Origin: Owenia fusiformis
Lineage: Eukaryota; Annelida; Polychaeta; Sabellida; Oweniidae
Assembly: GCA_903813345.2 (NCBI GenBank)
Contig: CAIIXF020000009.1
Span: 24,650,740-24,714,739 of the forward strand
Length of the DNA stretch: 64,000 nt
Reading direction: 5' to 3'
Part shown: in pieces, positions 1 through 12,292 of the stretch
Numbering within the stretch: the stretch's first letter is position 1
Layout of the letters: the number at the start of each line of letters is the position of its first letter
The notes under the pieces: model-generated
Told to the model about the DNA's origin: nothing
The model's input: the letters and a program-made list of their open reading frames with translations, nothing else
Database searches by the model: none
Program-made: the position numbers and the translations under genes

Positions 1-269
1 ACATCAATTTGTTATCGATATCACCTAAATAATCTCTCAAATTCCCAGAGGTTTGATAAATGATATATTCTATTTGCATTAATTCATAGTTCTCCGCGAT
101 GCATCATACTAATCGGACAAGCTAGATACCTTCCAAGGCTTTGTTATTCGACAAACAAAATATGCCTACACTAGACATAGAGTTTTATTTTTGAATCAGT
201 TGGGTTATTTAATAAAAAATGCTCTAAATGATTTTATAAACCCCACTGTTTGAGCTAAATGAATAATTT

Positions 270-297
270 CAGACTTTTTGGACAACCCTCGTATATC
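270..297 (-). repeat. Tc1/mariner-like element terminus
   Basis: Read on the minus strand this begins TATACGAGGGTTGTCC and continues into an AAAAAGTCTG tract. It resembles the terminus at 63004 (ACGAGGGTTGTCCCAGAAG). The rest of the element would extend toward position 1 and is probably cut by the window edge; no transposase is visible in 1-270. Nothing else in 1-545 is recognisable. The identification rests on terminus similarity alone. Confidence 0.4.
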
Positions 298-546
298 ACA
301 TAGAACATCATCATCCATCATCACGATACTTTTCCTACAACCCTCATCGTTTCATTATATCAGAGAGGGAGAGAGACGAGTAGAAACAATCTATAGATAA
401 ACCATGTGACGTATGATAGTACGTGTATCTTATGTGCACTTCTGTTGTTGTTTCAGACCCGTGTTCTTATGTATGGATTGATTAGAGTACAGAAATATAC
501 GTTATGATATAATTATATTATATAAGTTGTGTATGTTACAATATAA

Positions 547-1250
547 ACAAGGCATTAACATGACAAAGTGTCATCACCTAGCTGCTCACAATATTATGAG
601 TTCAATCAAAAGTCAGAATTGAGAACTTGCAGATGATTTTGAAAAAAACATTTGTCAATTTGAAGCAAGTTTAAAAACGAACTTTTTTACCTTGAGACAG
701 TCAAATCTTAACTCTAAAAATCAGATGTGAATCGAATGTCTGAGTTGTAGGTGCTTTTTTGGTCAATTTGAAGCAAGTTGAAAAATACCTTTTTGACCTT
801 GAGAAGGTTATTTAAGGTCAATTCTCAAATCTAAAGTATGATTTGAATTTCTGAGAACTTGTAGATGGTTTTGAAAAAATGATCAATTTGAAACAAGTTA
901 AAAATAACTTAATGACCTTTGTTGACCCTTATAAAAGTAATTGAAGGTCAAATCTAAAGTCAGATTTGAACTTCTGTTTGTATGGTCAATTTGAAGTAAG
1001 TTGAAAAAAACTTTATGACTTTTATATTTTACATTGAGAACATTGAAGATCAAATCTCAAATCTAAGTCATATTTGGACTTTTGAGAACTTGTGGATAAT
1101 TTTGTAATAATAGGTCAATTAGAAGCAAGTTGAAAAAATACCTTTTGGTCTTGTTTACCTTCAGAAGGTCATTGAAGGTCAAATCTAAAGTCAGATTTGA
1201 ACTTCCGAGAACGTGCACGTGATTTTGAAAACAAAATTGACACATTCAAT
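547..1250 (+). mobile_element. Tandem-core TIR element, copy 1 (3'-truncated)
   Basis: The copy starts with the family's left end (AACAAGGCATTAACATGACA, then TGTCATCACC). About five degenerate units follow, each holding 'gtcaatttgaagcaagttg', 'gaccttgagaaggtca' and 'aagtcagatttgaacttctg'. Two fuller copies lie at 10305-11993 and 61722-62396. The conserved right end (GGTGGTGACAT) is missing, so this copy is truncated. It has no coding capacity, so if mobile it is non-autonomous. The architecture, short TIRs around a tandem core, resembles elements described in bivalves; that comparison is from general knowledge, not a search. Confidence 0.7.
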
Positions 1251-1429
1251 TTGTGACTCTCACTTCGTCTCTCCATCCCTCATAGTCCCTTTAATCATGC
1301 TTGAATGACGTGGCCGATGATGCTCAATTGTCCATAAAACCCATTTTATTTATGTAAACTTGGACATAGTAAGGCAGAAACATTCAAAGAAGACAGTAGA
1401 ACACCCGCTTATCAAAATATTAATTGTCA

Positions 1430-1880
1430 TGGCTAGTGTATAAAACATGGCACCGATGTGTTACAGAAGTAGAAACTGTAGCAGCTGTACACAAAAAATA
1501 TCCAAAATTATCAATTCGATAAAAATGTTTTCCCAGCAAATTTTATTCCTTGAGGTCCGTCTAATTGGATACTTAATAAATTGCTATTCCTTCCGATGTT
1601 ATTTTTGGTGCAAAATGAAGTATGAAGGCATGAGTGCATTTCCTTAGTTTTTTGAGGAAAGCAATCCAATCTTAATGGGAAATTAAAAAACGTGGTAAAT
1701 AAAATTTTAAAAACTGAAAAGGCGTCCTATCTGAATTTTCTTTTGATGAACAGATTAACAACAAGACAATGCAAGGACATCAAAAGAATAAAGATATAAA
1801 CACCCATGTGTCTTTTTAAGATTGTACCAGAAAATAGGACGGTCTGGGCAGGTATTAGCACTTTTCCAAAATGTCTCCTA
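1430..1880. repeat. Diverged foldback element in the GPCR intron
   Basis: The segment 1575-1670 (ttgctatt...gcaaaatgaagtatgaaggcatgag...ttttttgaggaaag) matches the left arm of the foldback at 17939-18350. The segment 1780-1875 (acacccatgtgt...gtaccagaaaata...gcaggtatt...ccaaaatgt) matches its right arm. Spacing and order are those of an old copy. It lies just downstream of the receptor exon's splice donor, so it is intronic if the gene is active. The two short ORFs here are not credible genes. Confidence 0.5.
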
Positions 1881-1884
1881 ATAT

Positions 1885-1890
1885 ACTTAC
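1885..1890 (-). other. Splice donor of the GPCR exon
   Basis: On the minus strand the coding sequence runs into CGAAAA|GTAAGTATATT, a near-consensus GT donor. It is placed after a whole codon (Lys332), giving a phase-0 intron. Reading through adds only 11 residues before a stop. The junction falls in the third intracellular loop just before TM6, where a basic K-R-K stretch is usual in this receptor class. Confidence 0.75.
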
Positions 1891-2886
1891 TTTTCGTTTG
1901 GACTTGTTTTGTTGACGATCTCTGACCGAATCTTTTTCGCCCGGAGCTGTTCTCCTCCACAGGTTCATGCCAACAATACTGTAGGCCACTATCAAAATGA
2001 CTAGTGGTAGGAGATATGTCACAATCAATATAAAGAACGTATAAACGCGTCTATATGTATGATTTGGCCAGTCTTCTGTACATTCCTTCAGGACTACACC
2101 ATTTCCTAAAGGATACTCCTTTGTCCTACCTACCACTAATTGAACAATGGATAATCCAAGAGCGATCGCCCAAATTATTACTATTACATATGTTGAACGT
2201 TTGCCCCCAACTGCACGAGATTTAAGTGGGAACTGGACGACCCAGAATCTATCTAATCCTATGGCCATATTGGTGGAGACACTTGCAGTGACGGCTACTG
2301 TTTGCATATAAAGCACCATTGGACACATTATACTTGGAAAAATCCAGTTCCGTAGCATTGTCGGTGTGAATGTAAATGGAATGCAAAATACTGCCATGAT
2401 CAAATCAGAACAGGCAAGATTTATCAAAAATGGGGTAAGATCACTCCTTGATTTCTTACCCTTTATAAAAACTATCAGTACGATTAAATTTCCACATACA
2501 GCAAGAAGTGACGTCAGCGAATATACAAGTATCAATGCAGCTTGATGCGCAATCGGAAAGGGTTCGGGAGCTGTCATCATCATGACCTCCCCTGTCATAC
2601 TGCAATTGGTCGCGTTGTTGCTATCCATCGTACAATTAAAAATCCCAGCCGTGATATTATCCATATTATGACCCCAAGGGGGATCGCGTGTGTGATTGAC
2701 TATATCCCGGGTGATGGTACTGTACGTTGTATATAACATATCTTGTAAGTTTCCTTCCATGCCAGGTGTATCAGTGTTATTCAAATCCTCCTGCTGCTCT
2801 TTAACTCTCGACAACTGCGTCTCAACAGAGATATGAACCGGTTCAAAATAACCGCCCGTTATATTGAAATGGCTCCCAAAACTCAT
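1891..2886 (-). CDS. Rhodopsin-class neuropeptide-type GPCR, first coding exon (TM1-TM5, partial)
   Basis: Plasma-membrane class A G-protein-coupled receptor; the ligand is probably a peptide. The 332 visible residues have an N-tail of about 112 residues with seven N-X-S/T sequons (N8 to N94). TM1 follows (113-141; GN at 132-133), then TM2 (150-172; NLACSD with D161), TM3 (185-210) and DRF at 212-214 in place of the usual DRY. TM4 carries W239. ECL2 has C269, the likely disulfide partner of C188. TM5 is 281-307 (P294), followed by LWRR..PGE. This pattern fits the NPY/tachykinin/RYamide/NPFF-like group, but I cannot choose among them. The start is the first Met of the open frame, with no upstream in-frame candidate. 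The exon ends at a phase-0 donor. TM6, TM7 and the C-tail are not seen anywhere in 1-1884, so the gene continues beyond the window. The frame is intact. Confidence 0.85.
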
Positions 2887-3240
2887 AATGGTAGTATTAA
2901 ATCCACATTAAATCGCTAAGCCTCAAGAGCGTGTGTCGATCTTCTGTCGATGAAACATTGTAAAACGTTGGCAACACTAGTAGGACTGGATTGGACCTCG
3001 TCTAACAAGCCTATAAATAAAGCAAGCTAGATTATTAATATACTTACATAATAAGAAAAGCGATACAAGGGGAGGATTCTAGGTTTGGATTATTTCAGTT
3101 GCACAATTGAATTGTTGCTTGGCTTGAAGCAAGTGTTTTAATTTATAGATTTAGTCTCATATCAAACAGCTAATAACACATGCTACCATGATGGGGTGGT
3201 ATCATCCCCTGATGACGATGTTCTGCTAATATTTATTGGC
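2887..3240. other. Upstream region of the GPCR exon
   Basis: This should hold 5' UTR, promoter or intron. On the minus strand 'tgtttcatcgacag|aag' near 2945 could be a splice acceptor placing the coding exon second, but the polypyrimidine tract is weak. No TATA box in the right orientation and no CpG-rich patch are seen. Confidence 0.3.
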
Positions 3241-3312
3241 TACCCTTCGCATTCGTTTGATTTTTAAAGATAGCAACGTCTGTGTTTAGAACTAGCACCT
3301 GCGCTCAGGGTA
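3241..3312. mobile_element. 72-bp MITE, copy 1
   Basis: The element is bounded by TACCCTTCGCATTCG and CTGCGCTCAGGGTA, imperfect terminal inverted repeats sharing TACCCT/AGGGTA. A second element of exactly 72 bp with the same ends lies at 45194-45265, and a left-end fragment at 12253. The identical length and ends of two distant copies argue for a real small element family. Confidence 0.65.
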
Positions 3313-3636
3313 TACAATTATTGCATCTCTGGGATGACCAATGACAAAATCAGAAAATATGACAGTAGAAATATCGGAACCTAAAGCTATCATGAGAGTA
3401 GATAGTCCGGGGTCTTGAAGAAAGACTAGTATCGCGGGGATTCATAACCAGTAAGGTGATTGGCGAAGCCATGTCCAAGAAATATAGAATAATATGCAAA
3501 TTCAAGATAATTGATCAATTTCAGGTTGTGAAAAGGAAATTGTATTGTAGTATTGCTTCCCTTTTACCCGCTTTTTAGATTTTGGCAGTACCTCTGATAA
3601 GTGTTTCGCCCAGGCCAACTGCGTAACACTTGATAA

Positions 3637-3770
3637 TAGGGAGTTTAAGCTTGCATATAAAATCGAAACGCCAACCTATACGTATGACCAACCACCCATA
3701 CAAATGCATCGCTTAAATATTTTCCGTTCACGTTCAGGTTGTGAAAAACATTGCAAGCTTAAACTCCCTA
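3637..3770. mobile_element. 134-bp MITE (TAGGGAGTTTAAGC family), copy 1
   Basis: It has near-perfect TIRs, TAGGGAGTTTAAGCTTGCA at the left and its reverse complement at the right. The unique interior includes 'cgccaacctatacgtatgacc'. A close second copy is at 26236-26368 and a longer relative at 26636-26880. No coding capacity. Confidence 0.8.
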
Positions 3771-3771
3771 T

Positions 3772-3961
3772 TGGAGCGTGTACGTGAACGTGTAGAAACA
3801 TGGTTCTCAGGGATGAGTTTCGGAGTATTACAGTAACTTTAATACTATTGCGTATGAATGAATTATGAAATTAGTTGTGATTAGATCCCTAGAAGAACAA
3901 TTGAGAGAGAAATAATTATCCCCGGATGGTTTGGTATTTCACGTTCACGTGGACGTTCTCT
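3772..3961. mobile_element. Small inverted-repeat element abutting the MITE
   Basis: The left arm GGAGCGTGTACGTGAACGTG (3772-3791) pairs with cacgttcacgtggacgttctc at 3940-3960. The interior of about 150 bp is non-coding. It sits directly against the preceding MITE, so the two may be nested. Only one copy is seen in the window. Confidence 0.4.
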
Positions 3962-6691
3962 AATAAACGTGTAGGTTATCATCCCTATTCATTCTAAGAA
4001 GACAGTTCAGTGTAATTGTAACTTCATTTTATTTTATCAGAATGCATTTCTGTCATAAAAAAAGAAAAATAGAAGAGGCAATGCATATCACACATTACTA
4101 CCTCTTTTTGTCGACATGACCTACAGGTAAATGAAAGACTACGTAATATGAATGAGTAGGTAGAAACGTCAAGGATTAACGAATTAATGTCAGTTTGTCA
4201 CAATTGGAACAGTTAATCCTCGGAGACCCATTGCCTCAAACGAACCAGAAACATAAAAAACTGTTTTATATGTCTCTGAACGAACAAATTATGTTTTCAA
4301 TCATAACGGGATGTGCTTTAAAAGATCCGTTAGTTTGAATATTGCACTAGAGTAATAACCGTACATCAATGCATGTAGCTAGCTACATATTATGATTTTT
4401 TACTCAACTAATTTGAATAAAGGTACACATTGTAGAGTTATATAAAACATAAATTTCTCTCATTCTGGTGGACAACTGTGAATTTTCAAGTGCACATATC
4501 TTTAAGGTAGTTCTGTATGTTCAAACGTTTTGGTGGCTTTCTAATGGGAGTCTCATTCTTCAGATTTCTTTAGACCATTAAAATCGAGGGTTAATAAATA
4601 TTTCAGATGTTTAAAGAAAGAGAAAATGCAATGACCTACTTAAAGTAATTATTCCTTTTAAAAAGTAGGTCACTGAATTTTCTTAATTCAAGACACTATA
4701 GAAAATCATCGACCCTAAACTAACCATTCAAGAACATTAATGTACCATTTGGGCAACACTGAAGATGTAAACCATGCAGGAAATGAATTATGTGTACCAG
4801 AAGCTAGAATGGGACTACAACAAAGATCATTATAGTTTTGTATTTCTAAATCCCATTCTTATTCAATTAGAGGAAACAGAACGGAATGACGTTACGCGAG
4901 GCTTTAACCTTTTCATATTCGGATGTGATCTAAGCTTATTTTTAGCCAACTGTGCAACATTTCTTGCACTAAGCTTGGTAGGCGTTTTTTGTTTGGGGGG
5001 GGGGGATTTCTCACATATATAATTGTCAATTAACCCAAACCTTCAAAATCTATATTTTTGCGCTTTCTATTCAAAATATTAGAGAAAAGTTCCAAATACA
5101 TATATTCCATTTATATTTTCTCTATTAAAGCTATAACAAAGTAAATGCTTAGTCCATGGAAATCTAAGTTTTGCTATAGCAATGCTGATTTTCCATTTGT
5201 TTTGACATTTGACGCTCAAGGTTCTTACCTATTTCAGAAGCTATTTGACCTAGTTTCTGATATATCCTCCAAAAAACTCTCAAAAGATACCATTCATTGT
5301 GATATTTGATTGATGGTGTTTGTAGAGGTTTGAATCGTGCCCGTCCGTTGTATGAAAAGGGATCGCCGACATTCGAGTTAACTATTTGCGCGTGTAAATG
5401 TACTGTCAGAGTACATTGTAACTAAAATTACGGAATGCTTAGTTTGAAGGTTTCATGTTTACGTTAGACTCCCCAAGAAAGATAAAAAAGTTTTTGTTTT
5501 TAAAATAGAGCGGTACGATTCCAAAATAATCAGTTTGAATCTTGAAGAAAAATCAACATTGCAAAGCTATTGATCGGGTTTTCGTGAGAGATATCCCAAA
5601 TATTTACTTAATTAGTTATCAGTTACGTCATTTAATTACTCAGATGCGAGTAGGTAGTTACCAGTTTCGCCACCAGGTGGCTGATTCGGGGAAATACAGT
5701 AACATGACAGAGTATTACAAAATTCCCCTATACTTGAATATTCATCAGTTTTACTGGTTCACTTTTCATATTATCCTTATGTATCTGATAGTTATACAAA
5801 TTAATATATTTACAGTAAAAAAAAAAAATTATCTGCCCAACGCAAGAAAATATATTTCCATTTTTGTGATTTTACAACATGGGGTCTATGGGGAATCTCC
5901 CCGAACTAGAAGTCACGTACATTTTCAAAGAAAATTCAATTTTCAAAGTTGATAAACTCTTTTCAAAACCACATTTCTAGATGTACTTTTACATGTAGAT
6001 TCCAAATATGACATCAGTTTGACTGGATTTTGAATTTTAAATGACGTAAATCGAGATTATTTCTACTCGCATCTAGGATATTGTCCATGACATCATCTTA
6101 GACATCCTGGTAGGCCAACATATTCCTAAACCTTGATTGATTAAGATGGTCTCACAACGAATACCGAAAACAGGATCCTTTGAATGCCCTGTACATTCAT
6201 ATTTTAAATACTATATAAATACATGTAGTGTTCAATAACAAGTAAAACGAGTATTATTAATAATATTGTAATTGGCCGTTTAGAGTGACTGACGCACAAT
6301 AACATCTCGTTTCTACTGAATTATTTATTTCCATATGGGCTTCTTAATCATCGTAATGTCCAACTGACTATGTCTCCCCATTTATTTCATATACTCACTA
6401 TTCAGTGCCAAAATAACTCTCTATGAGATTCACGTCAAGAAGGTCACTTCCCTCCCATATTGTACTTTAATTTGATGTGTTATTAGATGATGTTTGGCTC
6501 ATTGTTAAAGAGGATATGTTATAAAATGAATCAATCATCATTAGAGATCCATTATCTATTGAGTTTATCAATTCCAGCTTTGATCAGGTTCACCTACATA
6601 CAACAGCATAATGAATGAATCAAGCGATTGACAAGCAAAAGAGCGAAACATTTGAGTTTCGATAATGAGCACAATTACTTTGAAAAACAAA
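3962..6691. other. Non-coding AT-rich stretch
   Basis: No gene is recognised. It contains an imperfect 12-bp inverted repeat at 4630-4641/4663-4674 and an 11-G run at 4995-5005. A dispersed repeat of about 55 bp at 6022-6075 recurs inverted at 13530-13585, sharing gatgcgagtagaaataatc and tttacgtcatt. The 82-aa and 136-aa ORFs at 4774 and 5542 lack domain or codon character. Confidence 0.5.
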
Positions 6692-7016
6692 GCATGGTAT
6701 TTTCAATATTTAAGATAAACGCACGCCACTGCTTATTGAGTTGAATATTTTGCAGATGTTATTGTAGAAGATCCAATGCATGGTATTCTAAATATTTAAG
6801 ATAAACGCACGCCACTGCTTATTGAGTTGAATATTTTGCAGATGTTATTGTAGAAGATCCAATGCATGGTATTCTAAATATTTAAGATAAACGCACGCCA
6901 CTGCTTATTGAGTTGAATATTTTGCAAATGTTATTGTAGAAGATCCAATGCATGGTATTCTAAATATTTAAGATAAACGCACGCCATTGCCTATTGAGTT
7001 GAATATTTTCAAATGT
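6692..7016. repeat. 86-bp tandem repeat, about 3.8 units
   Basis: Units begin with gcatggtat at 6692, 6778, 6864 and 6950, exactly 86 bp apart. They share 'atttaagataaacgcacgcc' and 'gttattgtagaagatccaat'. The units are nearly identical except the last, which has a few substitutions and a truncated end, so the expansion is recent. Confidence 0.9.
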
Positions 7017-7770
7017 TTTATGTGGTGTAACAAATAGTCCTGTGTCCCCCAAACAAACATGCACCCAAAATTTACACTAGTGGTAGGTCTATTAATGCAT
7101 TGAATTAAATATTTTTTCGAAATTACCTACACCTTTCTCAGCTGATTGTCAAAATACATGGCCGTTTCACAGTTTGCATAGTAGCTGTACTGACTTTGCT
7201 AGTTTGGTTTCGGGATGGTGGTAGATTATAATTAGACTTCCATTTTTACTCGAACTGTTATATTTTGCATAGTTAACCGAAATGGCCCCCCTAAAATTAC
7301 CAGCGCTAGCGTATATTGCCACACTTATTTGAACAGTATACATTTCTTACACCTGTTTAGCCTGGGAAACTTATGAAATAGCTTTCCAATAAAGTAAATG
7401 TTGTGGTGTTTGTTATAGTAATTCCAATATGGAATTGTAATAAACTGGATGATTTAATAGCCGAAAGCATAAAATTTAACGACAGGAGGCATGATGTTTG
7501 AAGTGTTAAGAAGTGATTATCTTTCTGATTTATGAACTTGGTTTTGTTCTAGTTATCATTGCAGATTGTGTGCTTATCAATTATGTTGACCATATTGTCT
7601 ATTTTAAACGAGTACCTTTAAAAGGGGGTGTACGTTTTTAAGCAAAGGACCATTTGGTTGATATTAAAATTACAAAAACTGACAAGGCTTTCAAATTAAA
7701 TGGAAACATTAAGTGATGTCCGATAGGTCACATCCTCCATACGCAGGGGTCCGGACATCATCCAGGAAGA
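7017..7770. other. Non-coding stretch
   Basis: Nothing recognisable. It is AT-rich with no open frame of note. The 5' boundary of the following LINE is not sharply visible. Confidence 0.4.
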
Positions 7771-7776
7771 GAGTAG

Positions 7777-9496
7777 ATGATATCCAGAGAATGGAAAGGC
7801 CTCAGCCGCATACCTTCAAAATGGAAAGAAGGAATTGTTTGTCCTATCCATAAAAAAGATGACAAATCTCTGATAAAAAATTATCGGCCTGTAACTTTAC
7901 TTTGTACAATGTCTAAACTTTTTGAAAAAATAGTAAATTGTAAACTGATGACCCACTTGACATCAAATAACCTCCAACTAACTGCTATAACAAACTAAAT
8001 TCTTCAAAATTTTGAAAATGGTCTCGATGTTCGAGCAATATTTTTGGACATTCAATCAGCCTTCGACAAAGTCCCTCATGTACTCCTTCTTCAGAAAATT
8101 AAATCCTACGGTATCCCAGAATCACTAATTGACCTTTTTCAATCTTACCTTACAAACAGAACAATTAAAATCAAGATCAATGATGAATTGTCTAGGTCAA
8201 GTAAAGTCGGTCAAATCAACTCTGGAGTCCCCCAAGGCTCAATATGGGGACCGATTTTCTTTTTGTTATATCTAAATGACATAACAGACGACTTTAACTC
8301 TAAATGTTTTATCTATGCGGATGACACGTCACTTTTTTGTCCGGTTGACCCAATAAATCACCAAACAGATAGCCAAGTTCTTCAAGAAGACTTAATTCAT
8401 ATCCAAATGTGGTCCCAGAGATGGGGACTATCTTTCGCACCACAAAAAAGTCACGAATTGATCTTTAAAACAAATAGACCAATTGAGAGAACATATCCTA
8501 ACTTTGTTTTCAACGACACACCAATAGATCAAATTAAACACCATAAGCACCTCGGTCTAATTCTTGATGAAAAGTTAACTTTCAAAACCCATATTGAATA
8601 TCTAGAAGGCAAAGTTCAAAAATTATTAAATCCACAGATGGCACTTAAGCACAGATTAAATTCCAAACACCTGGAGAAAATTTACTCTTCCTTTATCCTG
8701 TCTCATCTGGACTATTGTGATATCATTTATGACGCTGCTCCAGCTACCAGCCTAGCCCAGTTAGACATTAGCTACATTATAGGGCAGCTGTTATTTGTTC
8801 TGGTGTTATGCAAGGAGCAAGCACAGAAAAAAACCTTGAAATATTAAATTGGGATAATCTTCAAAATAGACGGGATGAACATAAATTGCGCCTTTCAAGA
8901 TTCATAACAATTCGGTACCATCTTACGTAAAACGGATTTTTGAACGATATAAATCACCTCAGACGCGAGTTCTTAGAACAACCAACGACTACAAATTACC
9001 CGCCTCGATAAGTAAAAAAATGGAAACGGGAACAGTTTGCTCAATGATAACCTTGTGGAGCCGTCTTCCTAGAGACCATAAGGAAACGAACAGCTTATCA
9101 CTCTTCAAAAAACAACTAAACGATCATCTCACCAAAAACACCGAACCTACAATTTCAACCTCCTACATACAGATTCTTGATAGAAAAGAAGAAATTGTAC
9201 TAAATAAGATAAGAGTAAATCGATATTTCAAATCCGATCTTTTTGACCATAATTTCTCTTTCGTTAACGATCAATATTGTGACTGTGGAGCTCGAGAGAC
9301 AGCACAACATAAACTCTTGTCCTGCCCTCTGAGAGAAACAAATGCGCTAGCGGTGGTTAAACATGAATTAAACTTAGATGTAACTAAATACAAAACATTA
9401 AAAAATAAGACAAATTTCCTACTTTTTGGCGACAAAGATCTGACAAATGAAAACAATTCTAAAATATTTAAGGCAGTTTTGAATTTCATTAAATAA
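7777..9496 (+). pseudogene. LINE reverse transcriptase/C-terminal domain pseudogene
   Basis: The pieces align in order to the LINE protein at 30.4-32.9 kb. They are: WKEGIVCPIHKKDD and NYRPVTLL (fingers); FLDIQSAFD (motif A) at 8044; SGVPQGS (motif B); FIYADDTSLF (motif C) near 8315; KHLGLILDEKL; and a C-terminal C-x-C-x7-H-x4-C zinc-knuckle-like motif near 9279-9327. It is dead. There is an in-frame stop at 7996 beside a deletion of roughly 15 codons before motif A. One frameshift lies near 8770 and another near 8910, after which the frame of 9020-9496 continues. It once encoded the polymerase that copies the element's RNA at the target site. Confidence 0.88.
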
Positions 9497-9747
9497 TCGA
9501 TAACAGTAATTCAAATTCAGGGCACCAATGGGGGTACAGACAGGAAGAAAAACAGAAAGTATCTAAATTGAATATTTTTCTTCTTACTCTAACTATGACT
9601 TTGACTAAATTTTATATTATACTATTGTAATTTAAATTCAGTCAAAGCGGCAGTAGAAATGCCCTTTCTGGGCGATTACGCCGTGAATAACAATGTAAAT
9701 TTATTTATGATTTTAAGAAATAAAGAGTATCTATTAAAAAAAATACA
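7777..9747 (+). mobile_element. Jockey-superfamily LINE relic, 5'-truncated
   Basis: A non-LTR retrotransposon fragment starting inside the reverse transcriptase and running to the element's 3' end. After the last coding stop (9496) comes a 3' UTR of about 240 bp. It holds a short GCCC..GGGC hairpin near 9661, an AATAAAG at 9719 and a terminal A-rich tract at 9737-9747. 5' truncation with an A-rich 3' end is the usual outcome of target-primed reverse transcription. No target-site duplication could be defined by eye because the 5' junction is unclear. Confidence 0.85.
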
Positions 9748-10304
9748 GATATAAATATCAGGGGGATCTAAATTAAGAGAAGAGTAAAAATACGTAAATT
9801 GGTCAATTTGGTATCAAAAGATTTTGAGATTTTTATTTAAGAAATAAATAAGGATAGGCACGGTTAAGTTTGAATTTAGATTTTTGCATGTACATTTTAC
9901 ATGCAGCCGAAAACTATGCCAGTCGAAATTTTGAATTGAATCTAGGTTGAAGAGATGATCCAAATAACCATATATCAGATATCTGTTGTTAGATATGGGA
10001 TGACAATACTGTCTTGTGATTTGCAATAGGGGATATAGAATACCTTGCTAAGTAATATAGTTTAAATGGTCAAATATCACAGATCTTGAAATTACGTAAC
10101 TCAGTAAATTCTCGCTGGCAAGGTCGGAGAAGACTAATCAAATAGTTTTTCCCATCGAATCTCATTTTCCCCTAAACACAGGTACTCCAATGGTGATGGT
10201 AGCGGATATTTGAAGCTTTGAGATAGGATATTTTTATATTGATTTTGTTTGAGAGTATACCGTTCAACATTATCTTTGTTATTGCGACCCTTTTAAGAAT
10301 CTAT
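9748..10304. other. Non-coding stretch
   Basis: No gene or repeat recognised; AT-rich flank between the LINE and the next element. Confidence 0.4.
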
Positions 10305-11993
10305 AACAAGGCATTAACATGACAAAATGTCACCACCTAAAACAATTTGGTCAATTTAAAGCAAGTTGGAAAATACCTTTTGACCTTAAGAAGGTTTGAT
10401 TTGAACTTCTTAAAACATTCGTCAATTTGAAGCAAGTTGAAAAAATACCTCTTTGACTTTTTTTGACATTGAGAAGGTCATTGAAGGTCAAATGTCAAAT
10501 GTAAAGTCAGATTTGAACTTCTGAGAACATGTAGATGATTTTGAAAAAAAAAATTAGTCAGTTTGAAGCAAGTTGAAAAAAGACCTTTTTGACCTTGAGA
10601 AGGTCATTGAAGGTCAAATGTCAAATCTAAAGTCAGATTTGAACTTCTGAGAACATGTAGATGATTTTGAAAAAAAAATTAGTCAATTTGAAGCAAGTTG
10701 AAAAAAGACCTTTTTGACCTTGAGAAGGTCATTGAAGGTCAAAGGTCAAATCTTAAGTCAGATTTGAACTTCTGAGAACTTGTAAACGTCAAATTTGAAC
10801 TTCTGAAAAGATGTAGACAATTTTGAAAAAAAAAGTTGGTCAATTTGAAGCAAGTTGAAAACAGACCTTTTTGACCTTTTTTGACCTTGAGAAGGTCATT
10901 GAAGGTCAAATGTCAAATCTAAAGTCAGATTTGAATTTCTGAGAACATGTAGATGATTTTGAAAAAAAAATTAGTCAATTTGAAGCAAGTTGAAAAAAGA
11001 CCTTTTTGACCTTTTTTGACCTTGAGAAGGACATTGAAGGTCAAATGTCAAATCTAAAGTCATATTTGAATTTCTGAGAACATGTAGATGATTTTGAAAA
11101 AAAATTTAGTCAATTAGAAGCAAGTTGAAAAAAGACCTTTTTGACCTTTTTTGACTTTGAGAAGGTCATTGAAGGTCAAATGTCAAATTTTAAGTCAAAT
11201 CTAAAGTCAGATTTGAATTTCTGAGAACACGTAGATGATTTTTAAAAATTTTTTTAGTCAATTTGAAGCAAGTTGAAAACAGACCTTTTTGACCTTTTTT
11301 GACCTTGAGAAGGTCATTGAAGGTCAAATGTCAAATCTAAAGTCAGATTTGAATTTCTGAGAACATGTAGATGATTTTGAAAAAATTTTTTAGTCAATTT
11401 GAAGCAAGTTGAAAAAAGACCGTTTTGACCTTTTTTGACTTTGAGAAGGTCATTGAAGGTCAAATGTCAAATCTTAAGTCAAATCTAAAGTCAGATTTGA
11501 ATTTCTGAGAACACATAGATGATTTTGAAAAAAAAATTTAGTCAATTTGAAGCAAGTTGAAAACAGACCTTTTTGACCTTTTTTGACCTTGAGAAGGTCA
11601 TTGAAGGTCAAATGTCAAATCTAAAGTCAGATTTGAAGGTCAAATGTCAAATCTAAAGTCAAATCTTAAGTCAGATTTGAATTTCTGAGAACATGTAGAT
11701 GATTTTGAAAAAAAATTTAGTCAATGTGAAGCAAGTTGAAAAAAGACCTTTTTGACCTTGAGAAGGTCTTGAAGGTCAAATGTCAAATCTAAAGTCAGAT
11801 TTGAACTTCTGAGAACATGTAGATGATTTAGAAAAAAATTGAAGTCAGTCTAAACAGTATTTGTTAAGTTATAGGAAGTTGTAAGAAATTGTTACAGACG
11901 CCGGACGCCAACCACCAACCGCCGGACGCCGGACGCCAACCGCCGTTACAAAAAAACGGAGACCATAACAATTTTGGTGGTGACATAATAATG
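10305..11993 (+). mobile_element. Tandem-core TIR element, copy 2 (full length, 1.7 kb)
   Basis: The best-preserved family member. The left end AACAAGGCATTAACATGACA is followed by ATGTCACCACC (10327-10337). The perfect inverse GGTGGTGACAT is at 11976-11986. Between them are about ten units of roughly 115-160 bp built from 'tcaatttgaagcaagttg', 'gaccttgagaaggtcattg', 'aagtcagatttgaa' and 'gagaacatgtagatgattttg'. A GC-rich right subterminal block (cgccggacgcc repeats, 11896-11945) precedes the right end. Some units carry an extra 'gaccttttttgacctt', making a higher-order pattern. There is no ORF. Confidence 0.82.
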
Positions 11994-12252
11994 ATAGGAT
12001 CGTTTTGACCGATTCTTTATAACTCGCCTTATGTAAAAATGGACAACAATGTTTGGTCTATGAAACCGGATTCTATCTTAAATTAAACTCCACGCTAAGA
12101 ACTTTCTAAATAGTAGTCGATGGAAGACTGCGTCAGTACAGTATCTGAGGAATCTACTTAAATCCACTTGACCAACTTCCGATTTTCATACAATATTACC
12201 TTATGCAAAATGGACAACGTTGATTGATCTGTGAGACAGCTTAATCTAACTT

Positions 12253-12292
12253 TACCCTTCGCATTCGTTTGATTTAGCTTCTTTCAAGATAA
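12253..12292. repeat. Left-end fragment of the 72-bp MITE
   Basis: TACCCTTCGCATTCGTTTGA matches the left end of the element at 3241. No AGGGTA right end occurs at the expected distance, so it is truncated. Confidence 0.5.

Noticed and set aside
1-1884. TM6-TM7 exon of the GPCR inside the window
   Set aside because: No minus-strand frame carries a CWxP or NPxxY-type motif; the region holds repeats and AT-rich DNA.
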